A stretch of DNA of 64,000 bases from UBA7672 sp965279085 (GCA_965279085.1 OZ257149.1:62001-126000); one strand, 5' to 3'. Counted from the first letter of the stretch, positions 8,200-16,463 are shown. The notes: a model not told the origin generated them from the sequence alone. Translations and numbers: made by a program.

Positions 8200-9090
8200 A
8201 TGTCACGATTTGGCGTTGCCTTCGTTTCTCTTGCTATTGGTATGCCGCTTGCGGCTCACGCACAGGGAGACTCGCCTGCTATAGACGTCGACACAGGCGG
8301 CAAGCTGAAGCTGACACGTGGCATCTCGACGATCGAAGGGCAGGGCGGTGGCGGTCTAACCCCGTGGGCGTTCATCACCGGCAACGAAACAGATCGCGGC
8401 GTCGGCGGCACGGCTCATGTTACCGGGGTTGAACTTCCGGATTACTCCCTTCTCTCTTATGGGGCAGCGCTCGGCCTCTTCGATCGCGTCGAGCTCAGCT
8501 ATACGCGGCAGGAGTTCGATACACAGGATGTTGGCGCCGCACTTGGCCTCGGCCGCGGCTTCACATTCGGTCAGGATGTCTGGGGTGCAAAGGTGCGCGT
8601 GATCGGCGATGCGATATACGATCAGGACACATGGCTGCCGCAGGTCGCCGTCGGCGCAAACTGGAAGAAGAACGATCGGGGCGCTGTCGTTTCCGCTGTG
8701 GGCGGGACAGACGACGAAGGTTGGGAAACCTACGCCACTGCCACAAAGATCCTGCTCGACAGCTCGCTGCTGCTGAACGGCACGCTGCGCTGGACCAACG
8801 CCAACCAGACCGGCCTGCTCGGATACGGCGGCAACCTCAACGATCACCACCAACTGATGGGTGAGTTCTCCGCCGGCTGGCTTCTGTCGCCCGATGTCGT
8901 TGTTGGCGCGGAGTACCGGATGAAGCCGGACAACCTCGCAATCGCGAAGGAAGACGACTGGGTGGACATCTACGCCGCCTGGGCGGTCAACCAACACGTC
9001 ACGCTCACCGGCGCCTATGTCGACCTCGGTTCGATTGCGACGTTCGACAATCAGCGTGGCATCTATCTTTCACTGCAGGCGGGGTTCTGA
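8200..9090 (+). CDS. DUF3034 family outer-membrane protein
   Basis: An exported beta-rich protein, probably an outer-membrane barrel. It has a signal peptide (FGVAFVSLAIGMPLAAHAQG), the N-terminal segment GGKLKLTRGISTIEGQGGGG typical of DUF3034, and alternating hydrophobic strands ending in GIYLSLQAGF, with the C-terminal Phe usual for outer-membrane proteins. ATG 8200 is used; an upstream extension would lie in the divergent promoter region. The globin gene starts 3 nt after its stop, so the two are co-transcribed. Function is unknown. Next to a cupredoxin and a periplasmic globin, a role in copper or gaseous-ligand handling at the envelope is possible but unproven. Confidence 0.85.
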   Translation: MSRFGVAFVSLAIGMPLAAHAQGDSPAIDVDTGGKLKLTRGISTIEGQGGGGLTPWAFITGNETDRGVGGTAHVTGVELPDYSLLSYGAALGLFDRVELSYTRQEFDTQDVGAALGLGRGFTFGQDVWGAKVRVIGDAIYDQDTWLPQVAVGANWKKNDRGAVVSAVGGTDDEGWETYATATKILLDSSLLLNGTLRWTNANQTGLLGYGGNLNDHHQLMGEFSAGWLLSPDVVVGAEYRMKPDNLAIAKEDDWVDIYAAWAVNQHVTLTGAYVDLGSIATFDNQRGIYLSLQAGF

Positions 9091-9092
9091 TC

Positions 9093-9596
9093 GTGCGAAT
9101 AGCCCTTGCTTTCGCTGCCGCGACAATCTTCTTCGCCGTACCCGCTCTCGCTCAGCCGATTTCGCCTGTTCCCCCAGGGGAGGAAGAGGTCGATCCCTAC
9201 ACCGTCTCGGATGCCAACGCCGACGCCACGCCGGTGGACGGACAGGAACTGTTCGCCGCTTTCCATGGACGAGAAGGGATCAGCCGGATTGTGGATGATC
9301 TCGTCGAACAGGTGCAGAAGGATTCTCGGTTGACGGAGATCTTCAAGGCGTCGGATTTTGTGCGGCTGAGACGTACGCTCAAGGAGCAGTTCTGTTACAT
9401 CCTCAACGGCGGGTGCCCCTACACCGGGCGTGACATGAAGTCAGTCCACGCCGATCACGGCGTCACCACCGCCGAATTCAACGCCTTGGTCGAAGTTCTG
9501 CAGGCCGCAATGAAACGGGAAGGCGTCGAATTTTCGGCTCAGAACAGGCTGCTCGCGAAGCTTGCGCCGATGAAGCGGGATACTGTGACGCGCTAG
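9093..9596 (+). CDS. Secreted group 1 truncated hemoglobin
   Basis: A 167-residue globin with an N-terminal signal peptide (ALAFAAATIFFAVPALAQP), so the haem protein should work in the periplasm. The globin part starts near GQELFAAFHGREGISRIVDD and contains RLRRTLKEQFCYILNGGCPY and the proximal-histidine region KSVHADHGVTTAEFNAL. A GTG at 9093 is the start, 3 nt after the DUF3034 stop. Most truncated globins are cytoplasmic; an exported one may bind O2, NO or a redox partner. The cysteines in QFCYILNGGCPY could form a disulfide in the periplasm, which is my inference. It is the last gene of its unit. Confidence 0.88.
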   Translation: MRIALAFAAATIFFAVPALAQPISPVPPGEEEVDPYTVSDANADATPVDGQELFAAFHGREGISRIVDDLVEQVQKDSRLTEIFKASDFVRLRRTLKEQFCYILNGGCPYTGRDMKSVHADHGVTTAEFNALVEVLQAAMKREGVEFSAQNRLLAKLAPMKRDTVTR

Positions 9597-10078
9597 GCCG
9601 TGGCATCGGGTGTGGAGATGCCCGCACTTCCAAGCTTCTTGACGATAAGCTCTCACCCATATTCTGCGAGGATCGCATGAACAGGAGAGGCGAGCGCGCG
9701 AAGGCTCGCGAATAGGCCATTCATGGCACTGACGGCAATGGCAGCTATCGGCGATTTCCTGCCCGATCGGAGGAGGTCAGCCGGTGACTGGTTTGACCTA
9801 GGTTTCAGCCTTCCAGTGTCGCAGAGATTTTACGGACCGGAGTTCGTAGATGCTGACCAAGCGTGGTCGTCAGCCATCTTCAATCAACACGCAGCATGAC
9901 GACTGTTTAGCTTGGTCGGTAATCGCACCCTTGGCGTCACCAACAAGGTGTGGATCACGGACGCCACTAACCATCGCCTTCACATACCGGTGATGTGCAG
10001 TTTGTTGTTTTCTGCAACCCCAGTTGCAACCCTGGCAGCGTGCGAGATGTGGAAGGGCAAGCTAAGTGCTTGATTTTC
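9597..10078. other. Non-coding stretch between the globin gene and the tRNA-like site
   Basis: About 480 bases with no convincing gene on either strand. Base composition is less biased than in the surrounding genes, with several in-frame stops. I see no transposase remnant, long repeat or T-tailed hairpin. It may be the chromosomal flank of, or leftover from, the integrated element whose recombinase lies next to it. Confidence 0.45.
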
Positions 10079-10128
10079 TGGCGCCAGCTCCCAAGCTCGA
10101 ACCGGGGACCTCTAGATCCACAATCCGC
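10079..10128 (-). repeat. tRNA-like 3' half, probable attachment site
   Basis: On the minus strand these 50 bases fold as positions 27-76 of a tRNA. There is an imperfect anticodon stem with loop TTGTGGA (anticodon GTG), a 5-nt variable loop AGGTC, a T-arm CCCGG-TTCGAGC-TTGGG, an acceptor 3' strand AGCTGGC, G73 and CCA. No 5' half is present: the stop codon of the recombinase gene lies 6 nt upstream. Such 3' tRNA segments are the usual identity blocks used by tyrosine recombinases for integration. It is not a functional tRNA gene. Confidence 0.6.
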
Positions 10129-10133
10129 TGATG

Positions 10134-11189
10134 CTACAGCCGACGCGACATGACCACCGCGTGGAGATTTTCGGGACGTAGCTGAGTGTAGCGCTTGAGC
10201 ATTTTCCAATCCTTGTGCCCTGTTACCAGCGGTACCTGCTCAATTGTCAGGCCAGCTTCAAAAAGTCGGCTTGTTGCTTCGTGACGTAGATCGTGGAAAT
10301 GCAAGTCAGCGATACCTGCGTCCGCGCATGTCCTACGAAACGCTGTTCCGACTGAACGTCCATTGTAGGGAAAGCAGCGGCCTATCCCGCCGGTTCTCAA
10401 TTTCTGTTCGGCCAGCAATTGCAATGCATCATACCCGGTCACGTCGAGAAGCGGCACGCGTTGATGGTTGCCATCCTTGCGACGCGGATCTTTGCGATTG
10501 GGTATCAAGATGGTGCGTGTTTGCGTATCCAGGTTCTGCCATTCAATGCGAACTATCTCGTCCAGGCGCATCGCGGTTGCGATGGCAAACTTGACGATCG
10601 CAGCCATCGGCGCGCTCTTGGGTCGGTTGGACGCAAATCGAGCAAACAGGGTCTCCAATTCCTCCGATGTCGGTCGCCGATCTCGCTCCGCAGGTGGTCC
10701 GACAGCACCCATTCGCGTCAGTGCGATGCGCGCGAGGCGAACGGCGTCAGTGTCTACCTTCATGCCATGCAGTGCGGCGGAATGAGTAAGAACAGTGCCG
10801 ATGAAAGAAAAATCGATGGCAAGCGTGGCGGGGCCAGCTCCGGCGCGAGCGCGCTCCCGTCCATATCTGATAAGCCGCTCGCGCGTGAGGGCGGACACTG
10901 GTTCGGCCCCCAGCTCATTCTGCAGCCTGCGCAGCACGGCGTCCTTGGAGCGTCGAAGTGGCTTTCCATACATCGCCAAGTCTTCGATGTGTATGGCGAT
11001 AAGCGAGCTGAAGGAGTCCTTGGTCGTGATGCGACGCGACGTGGGGTCGAGGTCCATGTCGATCGCGCGCTCAGCCTCGCGCGCCCATTTTTCCGCGTCG
11101 GATTTGATCTGAAAGGTTTTGGCAAGTGAGTGCCCGCGACGACGGACCTGCGCACGCCACTTGCCGCGTCGACGATCAATTGTCGCCAT
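10134..11189 (-). CDS. Tyrosine recombinase / site-specific integrase
   Basis: A 351-residue phage-type integrase. The N-terminal part (MATIDRRRGKWRAQVRRRGH) is the arm/SAM-like DNA-binding region. The catalytic domain appears complete: Arg in AIATAMRLDEIVRIEW, a basic beta-hairpin KDPRRKDGNHQRVPL, HDLRHEATSRLF, GHKDWKM and the nucleophile Tyr in LKRYTQLRP. Its stop abuts the tRNA-like half site at 10079-10128, and its start is divergent from dusA, a known insertion hot spot. No cargo genes are visible between recombinase and dusA, so this is either a minimal remnant or a rearranged element. The catalytic residues suggest it may still be active. Confidence 0.9.
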   Translation of the reverse strand: MATIDRRRGKWRAQVRRRGHSLAKTFQIKSDAEKWAREAERAIDMDLDPTSRRITTKDSFSSLIAIHIEDLAMYGKPLRRSKDAVLRRLQNELGAEPVSALTRERLIRYGRERARAGAGPATLAIDFSFIGTVLTHSAALHGMKVDTDAVRLARIALTRMGAVGPPAERDRRPTSEELETLFARFASNRPKSAPMAAIVKFAIATAMRLDEIVRIEWQNLDTQTRTILIPNRKDPRRKDGNHQRVPLLDVTGYDALQLLAEQKLRTGGIGRCFPYNGRSVGTAFRRTCADAGIADLHFHDLRHEATSRLFEAGLTIEQVPLVTGHKDWKMLKRYTQLRPENLHAVVMSRRL

Positions 11190-11338
11190 GTGATAGAAGC
11201 CCTTCTGAGCTTCGGCGGTTTGACGACTCGGTCACTCTGCGGTCACACCCGAAGCCGAGACGTCGTGAAACACCGTGAACTTTTGAGAACCGCGCGGACA
11301 CAAACTCCGAATTCCAGTCCCTTGATGTTCCAACAAAA

Positions 11339-12340
11339 ATGACAACTTTTCAAGCGCATAGGTTCTGTACCGCGCCCATGATGGACTGGACCGACCGGAA
11401 TTGCCGGGCGTTCCATCGTCATCTGTCGCGGCACGCGTTGCTGTACACCGAGATGGTCACGGCTGATGCGGTGATCCACGGCGCTCGGGATCGGCTGCTG
11501 AGCTTTGATCCGCTGGAGCAGCCGGTTGCGTTGCAGCTCGGCGGGTCCGAGCCGGAGAAGCTGGCTGAAGCGGCCAGGATCGGCGCGGCGTTCGGATACT
11601 GCGAGATCAACCTCAATGTCGGCTGCCCGTCGGAGCGGGTGCAGTCCGGTGCGTTCGGCGCCTGCCTGATGCGAGAGCCTGATCTGGTGGCGGAATGCCT
11701 CGCCGCGATGCGCGAAGCCGTCGCCATTCCCGTCACGGTAAAGCATCGTCTTGGCGTCGATGACGACGATCCGCACGAGCGGTTGTTCTCCTTCGTTGAC
11801 ACGCTGGCGAGGGCGGGAACGACGACATTTGTCGTTCACGCGCGCAAGGCCTGGCTCAAGGGATTGTCGCCCAAGGAGAACCGCGAGCTGCCGCCGCTCG
11901 ACTACGAGATTGTCGCCGAACTCAAGCGCGCGCGGCCCGATCTGGAGATCATCCTCAACGGAGGCCTCGCCGATCTCGACACCGCGTCACGCGAGTTGTC
12001 ACGTATCGATGGCGTGATGCTCGGGCGCGCCGCCTATCACGAACCGGCGCTGCTGCTGCACGTGGACCGCCGCATCTTCGGTGAAGCCGCGCCTATCCGC
12101 ACGGCGGATGAAGCGGCGCGCGACTTCCGTCCATGGATTGTGAAGCGGCTCGGAGAGGGCGTCGCGCTGCATTCCATCACGCGCCACATGCTCGGACTGT
12201 TCGCGGGCAGGCCGGGAGCGAGGCAATGGCGGCGCACGCTGTCGGAGAAGGCGCCCGGCGCGCGTGGCGTGCAGGCGATCACGGTCTATGACGAGGCGCT
12301 TACGGCGGTGAGCCCGCGCGACGTGGCGATTGCCGACTAG
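11339..12340 (+). CDS. dusA: tRNA-dihydrouridine synthase A
   Basis: A flavoenzyme that reduces uridines in the D-loop of tRNAs (U20/U20a) with NADPH. It has 333 residues with the full DusA signature set: APMMDWTDRNCR, LYTEMVTADAVIHG, LQLGGSEPEKLAEA, INLNVGCPSERVQSGAFG (catalytic Cys region), VTVKHRLG, VHARKAWLKGLSPKENR, ILNGGLADL and GVMLGRAAYHEP. ATG 11339 has no obvious Shine-Dalgarno. The sequence just before and after the start is where genomic islands insert in many Proteobacteria, and a recombinase gene is divergently adjacent here, so the leader may have been exchanged during integration. Confidence 0.95.
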   Translation: MTTFQAHRFCTAPMMDWTDRNCRAFHRHLSRHALLYTEMVTADAVIHGARDRLLSFDPLEQPVALQLGGSEPEKLAEAARIGAAFGYCEINLNVGCPSERVQSGAFGACLMREPDLVAECLAAMREAVAIPVTVKHRLGVDDDDPHERLFSFVDTLARAGTTTFVVHARKAWLKGLSPKENRELPPLDYEIVAELKRARPDLEIILNGGLADLDTASRELSRIDGVMLGRAAYHEPALLLHVDRRIFGEAAPIRTADEAARDFRPWIVKRLGEGVALHSITRHMLGLFAGRPGARQWRRTLSEKAPGARGVQAITVYDEALTAVSPRDVAIAD

Positions 12341-12343
12341 GGA

Positions 12344-12892
12344 CTACTGGCGCAGGACGATCGCCGTTGGCGTCACTTCCATGCCGTCGAGGCGGTTGAG
12401 GAAGCTCATGCCGAGCAGGGAATGCTCCAGCCCTTCCTCGATCACGACGGCTGAAACGTTCTTCACCGTGACGCCGTCGATCTCGATTTCGTCGATCACG
12501 GCCAGCGCCGCTTTCACGCGTCCGGCTGCCGTGCGCACATCGGTGTTGCGCTGGAGATTGTCGATGTCGATGCCGATCCTGCGTGCGTCGCGCTTGGTCA
12601 GCGCCACCAGGCTCGCGCCGGTATCGACGAGAAACTTCACAGGCATCTTGTTGACCGCGGCCGTCGCCCAGTAATGGCCGTCGCCCTCCTTGCGCAGGGA
12701 AGCCGTGCGGATCTCGTGTGAGGTAACCTTGGGCAGGGAATCAACGTCGACTTCCTCGGCCAGCGCCGGTTTGGCGTCCACGCGCGTCGTGACGGTGTCC
12801 CGTAAGGCCACCAGTCCGAGCGCCGCCGCGCCGAACAGCGCCAGGGCAGGCAAAAGCGCTTTGCGCAACGAAATCGACTCCCCGAGGGACAT
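12344..12892 (-). CDS. TIGR02281-type retropepsin-like aspartic protease
   Basis: A membrane-anchored clan AA aspartic protease of about 182 residues. One N-terminal membrane segment (ALLPALALFGAAALGLVALR) is followed by a single retropepsin-like domain with the catalytic motif KFLVDTGASLVALT, the flap-like INVE-type strand IEIDGVTVKNVSAVV and the second motif HSLLGMSFLNRLDGMEV. Such single-domain proteases act as dimers; the periplasmic substrate is unknown. ATG 12892 is used because longer versions lack family similarity and would run through the DUF1289 gene. It follows DUF1289 on the same strand and converges on dusA. Confidence 0.85.
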   Translation of the reverse strand: MSLGESISLRKALLPALALFGAAALGLVALRDTVTTRVDAKPALAEEVDVDSLPKVTSHEIRTASLRKEGDGHYWATAAVNKMPVKFLVDTGASLVALTKRDARRIGIDIDNLQRNTDVRTAAGRVKAALAVIDEIEIDGVTVKNVSAVVIEEGLEHSLLGMSFLNRLDGMEVTPTAIVLRQ

Positions 12893-12957
12893 CCTGTCCG
12901 CATCTCCTAGCAGATATTGAGCTAGCAAAGAACAAACGGACAGCAGCCTCGTTCCGG

Positions 12958-13152
12958 CTACCCCAGCTTCCCGGCTGCTTTCAGAGATTCGATACGGGCC
13001 GGTAGCGCGGACATGACGGCGTCCCGCTCGGCATCGCTGAACCTCGCCCAGCGCGCGATTTCCCCGAGAGTCCGCCCGCATCCAAGGCAGTTTCCGCTCT
13101 GCCCGTCGACGACGCAGACCTTGATGCAGGGGGTTTTTATCGGCTGGTGCAT
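12958..13152 (-). CDS. DUF1289 small cysteine-rich protein
   Basis: A 64-residue protein of the DUF1289 family, recognised by TPCIKVCVVDGQSGNCLGCG, with four cysteines in CxxxC and CxxC arrangement, and the helix GEIARWARFSDAERDAVM. The cysteines probably bind a metal or Fe-S centre. The family has no settled function; members are widespread in Proteobacteria, often as stand-alone genes. It precedes the aspartic protease gene by about 65 nt on the same strand and may share its transcript. Confidence 0.88.
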   Translation of the reverse strand: MHQPIKTPCIKVCVVDGQSGNCLGCGRTLGEIARWARFSDAERDAVMSALPARIESLKAAGKLG

Positions 13153-13330
13153 GTCGCGCCCGTCTTACTGCAATTTTCATCCGGAACGGAGCCTTACGTT
13201 GCGGCAATGCGACCTCGCGTCCTTGGGCGTTTCCGCTTGACGGACCGTAGGTAAACCAGAGCATGGCTGTCGATAACGGGCAGGCCGATGCCCATTACGT
13301 AACGGCAGGCTGCCCCCTCCGGAGACCGCA

Positions 13331-14527
13331 ATGGACCTGAGCTTCACTCCAGAAGACCTCGCCTTCCGGCAGGAGGTCCGCTCCTTCCTCGAGAACGACT
13401 ACCCGCCCGAACTTCGCGGCAAGTTCTCGCGCGACGAGTATTCGAAGGAAGATTTCCTGATCTGGCAGCGTGCGCTCCACAAGCGCGGTTGGGGCGCCCC
13501 CGCCTGGCCGAAGCAATACGGCGGCACCGGCTGGACGGCCGTCCAGCGCTTCATCTTCCAGGAAGAATGCGCCCGCGCCGAAACGCTCCCGATCCCGCCC
13601 TTCGGCATGGCGATGCTCGCGCCCGTCCTGATGGCCTTCGCCTCTGAAGAACAGAAAGCCCACTACCTGCCGCGCATCATCGAGGGCAAGGATTTCTGGT
13701 GCCAGGGCTATTCCGAACCCGGCGCCGGCTCCGACCTCGCTTCGCTCAAGACGAAAGCCGAGCGCGTCGGCGATCACTATGTCATCAACGGCCAGAAGAC
13801 CTGGACCACGCTCGGCCATTTCGCCGACTGGATCTTCGTCCTCTGCCGCACTGACCCCGCCGCGAAGAAGCCGCAGGAAGGCATCTCCTTCATCCTCGTC
13901 GACATGAAGACGCCCGGCGTCGAAGTCCGTCCGATCATCACGATGGATGGCGGCCATGAGGTCAACGAGACCTGGTTCACCGACGTGAAGGTCCCGGTCG
14001 CCAACCTCGTCGGCAAGGAAAACGAAGGCTGGACCTACGCTAAGTATCTCCTCGCCCACGAGCGCACCGGCATCGCCGGCGTCGCCCGCTCCAAGAAAGG
14101 CATCGAGCGTCTCCGCGAGATCGCCTCCGTCGAACTCGACCAGGGCGAGCCGATCATCCGCAACGCCGACTTCGCCAAGAAGATCTCCGAACTCGAGATC
14201 GATCTCTCCGCCCTCGAATACACCGAACTCCGCACGCTCGCGCGCGAAGCCCAGGGCAAGGGCCCCGGCCCGGAATCCTCGATCCTCAAGATCAAGGGCA
14301 CCGAGATCCAGCAGCGCATCACCGAGCTGACCCTCGAAGCCGTCGGCGTCTATGGCACCCCGTATTTCCGCGGCTTCCCGAAGGACGGCGACAACCAGAT
14401 GCCGATCGGCCCGGAATACGCGCATCTCACCGCGCCGATGTACGCCAACATGCGCAAGACTTCGATCTATGGCGGCTCCAACGAGATCCAGCACAACATC
14501 ATCGCCAAGATGGTGCTGGGGCTCTGA
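13331..14527 (+). CDS. Acyl-CoA dehydrogenase, subunit with C-terminal YGGSNEIQ motif
   Basis: An FAD-dependent acyl-CoA dehydrogenase family protein of 398 residues that introduces an alpha,beta double bond into an acyl-CoA. The N-terminal helical part is MDLSFTPEDLAFRQEVRSFL, the middle domain is CQGYSEPGAGSDLASLKTKA and WTTLGHFADWIFVLCRT, and the C-terminal domain ends with YGGSNEIQHNIIAKMVLGL. The RxQFGxxI and QxxGGxG motifs that bind FAD across the dimer are missing. Those motifs are present in the paired enzyme at 15314, suggesting the two form a heteromer like FadE28-FadE29 of steroid side-chain degradation. The ribosome-binding site is CCGGAG. Confidence 0.9.
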   Translation: MDLSFTPEDLAFRQEVRSFLENDYPPELRGKFSRDEYSKEDFLIWQRALHKRGWGAPAWPKQYGGTGWTAVQRFIFQEECARAETLPIPPFGMAMLAPVLMAFASEEQKAHYLPRIIEGKDFWCQGYSEPGAGSDLASLKTKAERVGDHYVINGQKTWTTLGHFADWIFVLCRTDPAAKKPQEGISFILVDMKTPGVEVRPIITMDGGHEVNETWFTDVKVPVANLVGKENEGWTYAKYLLAHERTGIAGVARSKKGIERLREIASVELDQGEPIIRNADFAKKISELEIDLSALEYTELRTLAREAQGKGPGPESSILKIKGTEIQQRITELTLEAVGVYGTPYFRGFPKDGDNQMPIGPEYAHLTAPMYANMRKTSIYGGSNEIQHNIIAKMVLGL

Positions 14528-14599
14528 TGTCGGCCGGATCGATGGTAGGTTCCCGGAACAACTAGTCCCCATCAGAGGGGCGAGAGGGAGGGCTCGGGA

Positions 14600-15256
14600 A
14601 TGACAGCTGCTCGCATAGGCACGCACGCGACATGGGCGGTGATCGCCTTCCTGTCGGTAGGCGTCGGCGGCTACGCGCTGTTCCACGCCTTCACCGGCTT
14701 CCAGCACCTGCCGCTGAAAAATCCGATGTTCGATCCGTACGGACTGCAGGTTCACGTCGCCGCCTCCGGCGTCGCGATGATCCTCGGCGCGTTCCAGTTC
14801 CTCAAGGTGCTGCGCCAGAAAGCTCCGAAGATTCACCGGTGGATGGGCCGCATCTACGTGCTGGCCTGCATAGTTGGCGGCCTCGCCGGAGGCATCATCG
14901 CGCTGTCGTCGACAGCAGGTGCAATCGCCGGCTGGGGCTTCTTCATGCTGGCCGTCTTCTGGGTGCCGTTCACACTGCTCGCCTGGACGTCCGCCATGCG
15001 CCGCGATTTCACCGCGCACGAGAACTGGATGATCCGGTCCTTCGCGCTCACCTTCGGCGCCGTCACGCTGCGGCTGCAGCTGCCCATCGCGGGCGCGCTG
15101 GGCGAGGCCGGCTTGATCCCCTCCGATTTCGTCTGGTCGTACCAGTACATCGCCTGGCTCGCCTGGGTGCCGAACCTGATCGTCGCCGAGCTCTGGATCG
15201 CCTCCCGCCGCAAACCCCGGCGGCGGAAAGTCACGCCCACCGCGGCCCCCGCCTGA
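14600..15256 (+). CDS. DUF2306 membrane protein
   Basis: An integral membrane protein of 218 residues with about six to seven hydrophobic helices (WAVIAFLSVGVGGYALF, VAASGVAMILGAFQFLKVL, VLACIVGGLAGGIIALSS and others). Family-conserved histidines lie in QVHVAASG, KIHRWMGRIYV and AHENWMIRS, reminiscent of haem or quinone-binding membrane proteins, but the function is not established. It sits between two acyl-CoA dehydrogenase genes on the same strand (72 nt after the first, 57 nt before the second). An electron-transfer link to those enzymes is tempting, but only context supports it. Confidence 0.85.
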   Translation: MTAARIGTHATWAVIAFLSVGVGGYALFHAFTGFQHLPLKNPMFDPYGLQVHVAASGVAMILGAFQFLKVLRQKAPKIHRWMGRIYVLACIVGGLAGGIIALSSTAGAIAGWGFFMLAVFWVPFTLLAWTSAMRRDFTAHENWMIRSFALTFGAVTLRLQLPIAGALGEAGLIPSDFVWSYQYIAWLAWVPNLIVAELWIASRRKPRRRKVTPTAAPA

Positions 15257-15313
15257 CAGCAGTTGCACGACCCTGAAACGACGGCCTAGAAGGGTCGCAA
15301 GGAGACTAGTTCA

Positions 15314-16450
15314 ATGGATTTCAGCTTCACCTCCGAACAGGACCAGCTGCGCGACACGGTCGCCCGCCTCGTTCGTCAGCAGTACGACTTCGAAACCCGT
15401 CGCAAGGTCGCGAAATCCGAAGCCGGCTGGCGCCCCGCCATGTGGTCGCAATTCGCTGAACTCGGCCTCCTTGGTGCGTCGTTCTCGGAAGCCGAAGGCG
15501 GCTTCGGCGGCGGCCCGGTCGAGGCCATGATCATCTCGGAAGAATTCGGCAAGGGCCTCGTCATCGAGCCTTACCTGCAGACAGTCATCATCGGCGGCGC
15601 TTTCCTTCGCCACGGCGGTACAGACGCGCAGAAGGAAGAGCACGTCCCCGCGCTTATCGGCGGCGAAACCATCTTTGCCTTCGCTTACTCCGAGCCGAAG
15701 AGCCGCTTCGACCTCAACGACGTGTCCACCACCGCGAAGAAATCCGGCGCGGGCTACACGCTCAACGGCCACAAGGCTGTCGTCATCGGCGCCCCCTTCG
15801 CCACGCACCTCATCGTCACGGCGCGCACGTCCGGCGGCCAGCGCGACACATCCGGCATCTCCGTCTTCATCGTGCCGAAGAACGCCAAGGGCGTCGTTAC
15901 GCGCGATTATCCGACCGTCGATGGCCTGCGCGCCTCCGAAGTTATCCTCGAGAACGTCGCCGTCGACGCCTCGGCCCTCATCGGCACGGCCGACAACGGC
16001 CTGCCGCTGATCGAGAAGGCTGTCGACAACGCCATCGCCTCCGTCTGCGCCGAAGCCGTCGGCTGCATGAAGGTCCTCAACGAGGCGACGATCACCTACG
16101 CGAAGCAGCGCAAGCAGTTTGGCCAGCCCATCGCCAACTTCCAGGTCCTGCAGCACCGCATGGTCGACATGTTCATGGCCTGCGAACAGGCCCTCTCGAT
16201 GACCTTCATGGTCACGCTGAAGCTCGACGAGAGCGACAAGGCCCGCAAGCTCGCCGCCTCCGGCGCGAAAGTGCAGATCGGCAAGGCCGGCAAGCTCGTC
16301 AGCCAGGACGCCGTCCAGATCCACGGCGGCATGGGCATGACCGACGAACTCAACGTCGGCCACTTCTTCAAACGTGTCACGATGATCGAGTCCCAGTTCG
16401 GCAACACCGACTGGCACCTGCGCCGCTACACGGAACTGTCGAACGGGTAA
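15314..16450 (+). CDS. Acyl-CoA dehydrogenase, subunit with RKQFG and GGMG motifs
   Basis: A 378-residue acyl-CoA dehydrogenase family protein. The N-terminal part is MDFSFTSEQDQLRDTVARLV. The FAD/dimer motif YAKQRKQFGQPIANFQVLQH and the QIHGGMGMTDELNV motif are present. The chain ends at HLRRYTELSNG without the YGGxxEIQ segment. It is therefore complementary to the enzyme at 13331, which has the opposite set of motifs. Together they probably form an alpha2-beta2 dehydrogenase like those acting on steroid or bile-acid side chains. AAGGAG lies about 9 nt before the ATG. Both genes read in one direction around DUF2306, probably as one operon. Confidence 0.9.
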   Translation: MDFSFTSEQDQLRDTVARLVRQQYDFETRRKVAKSEAGWRPAMWSQFAELGLLGASFSEAEGGFGGGPVEAMIISEEFGKGLVIEPYLQTVIIGGAFLRHGGTDAQKEEHVPALIGGETIFAFAYSEPKSRFDLNDVSTTAKKSGAGYTLNGHKAVVIGAPFATHLIVTARTSGGQRDTSGISVFIVPKNAKGVVTRDYPTVDGLRASEVILENVAVDASALIGTADNGLPLIEKAVDNAIASVCAEAVGCMKVLNEATITYAKQRKQFGQPIANFQVLQHRMVDMFMACEQALSMTFMVTLKLDESDKARKLAASGAKVQIGKAGKLVSQDAVQIHGGMGMTDELNVGHFFKRVTMIESQFGNTDWHLRRYTELSNG

Positions 16451-16463
16451 TCGCCAACTGTAA

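Noticed and set aside
11339..11400. Second copy of the dusA 5' end as an attachment duplicate
   Set aside because: I searched by eye for a repeat of the dusA start around 9600-10133 and found none, so a dusA-type att pair is not supported.
12927..12953. GGAAC...CGTT on the minus strand upstream of the aspartic protease
   Set aside because: The spacer is 12 nt, too short for an EcfG promoter.
13295..15268. 657-codon open frame on the minus strand
   Set aside because: It is antisense to the acyl-CoA dehydrogenase and DUF2306 genes, has no domain, and is explained by GC-biased codon use leaving few stops on the other strand.
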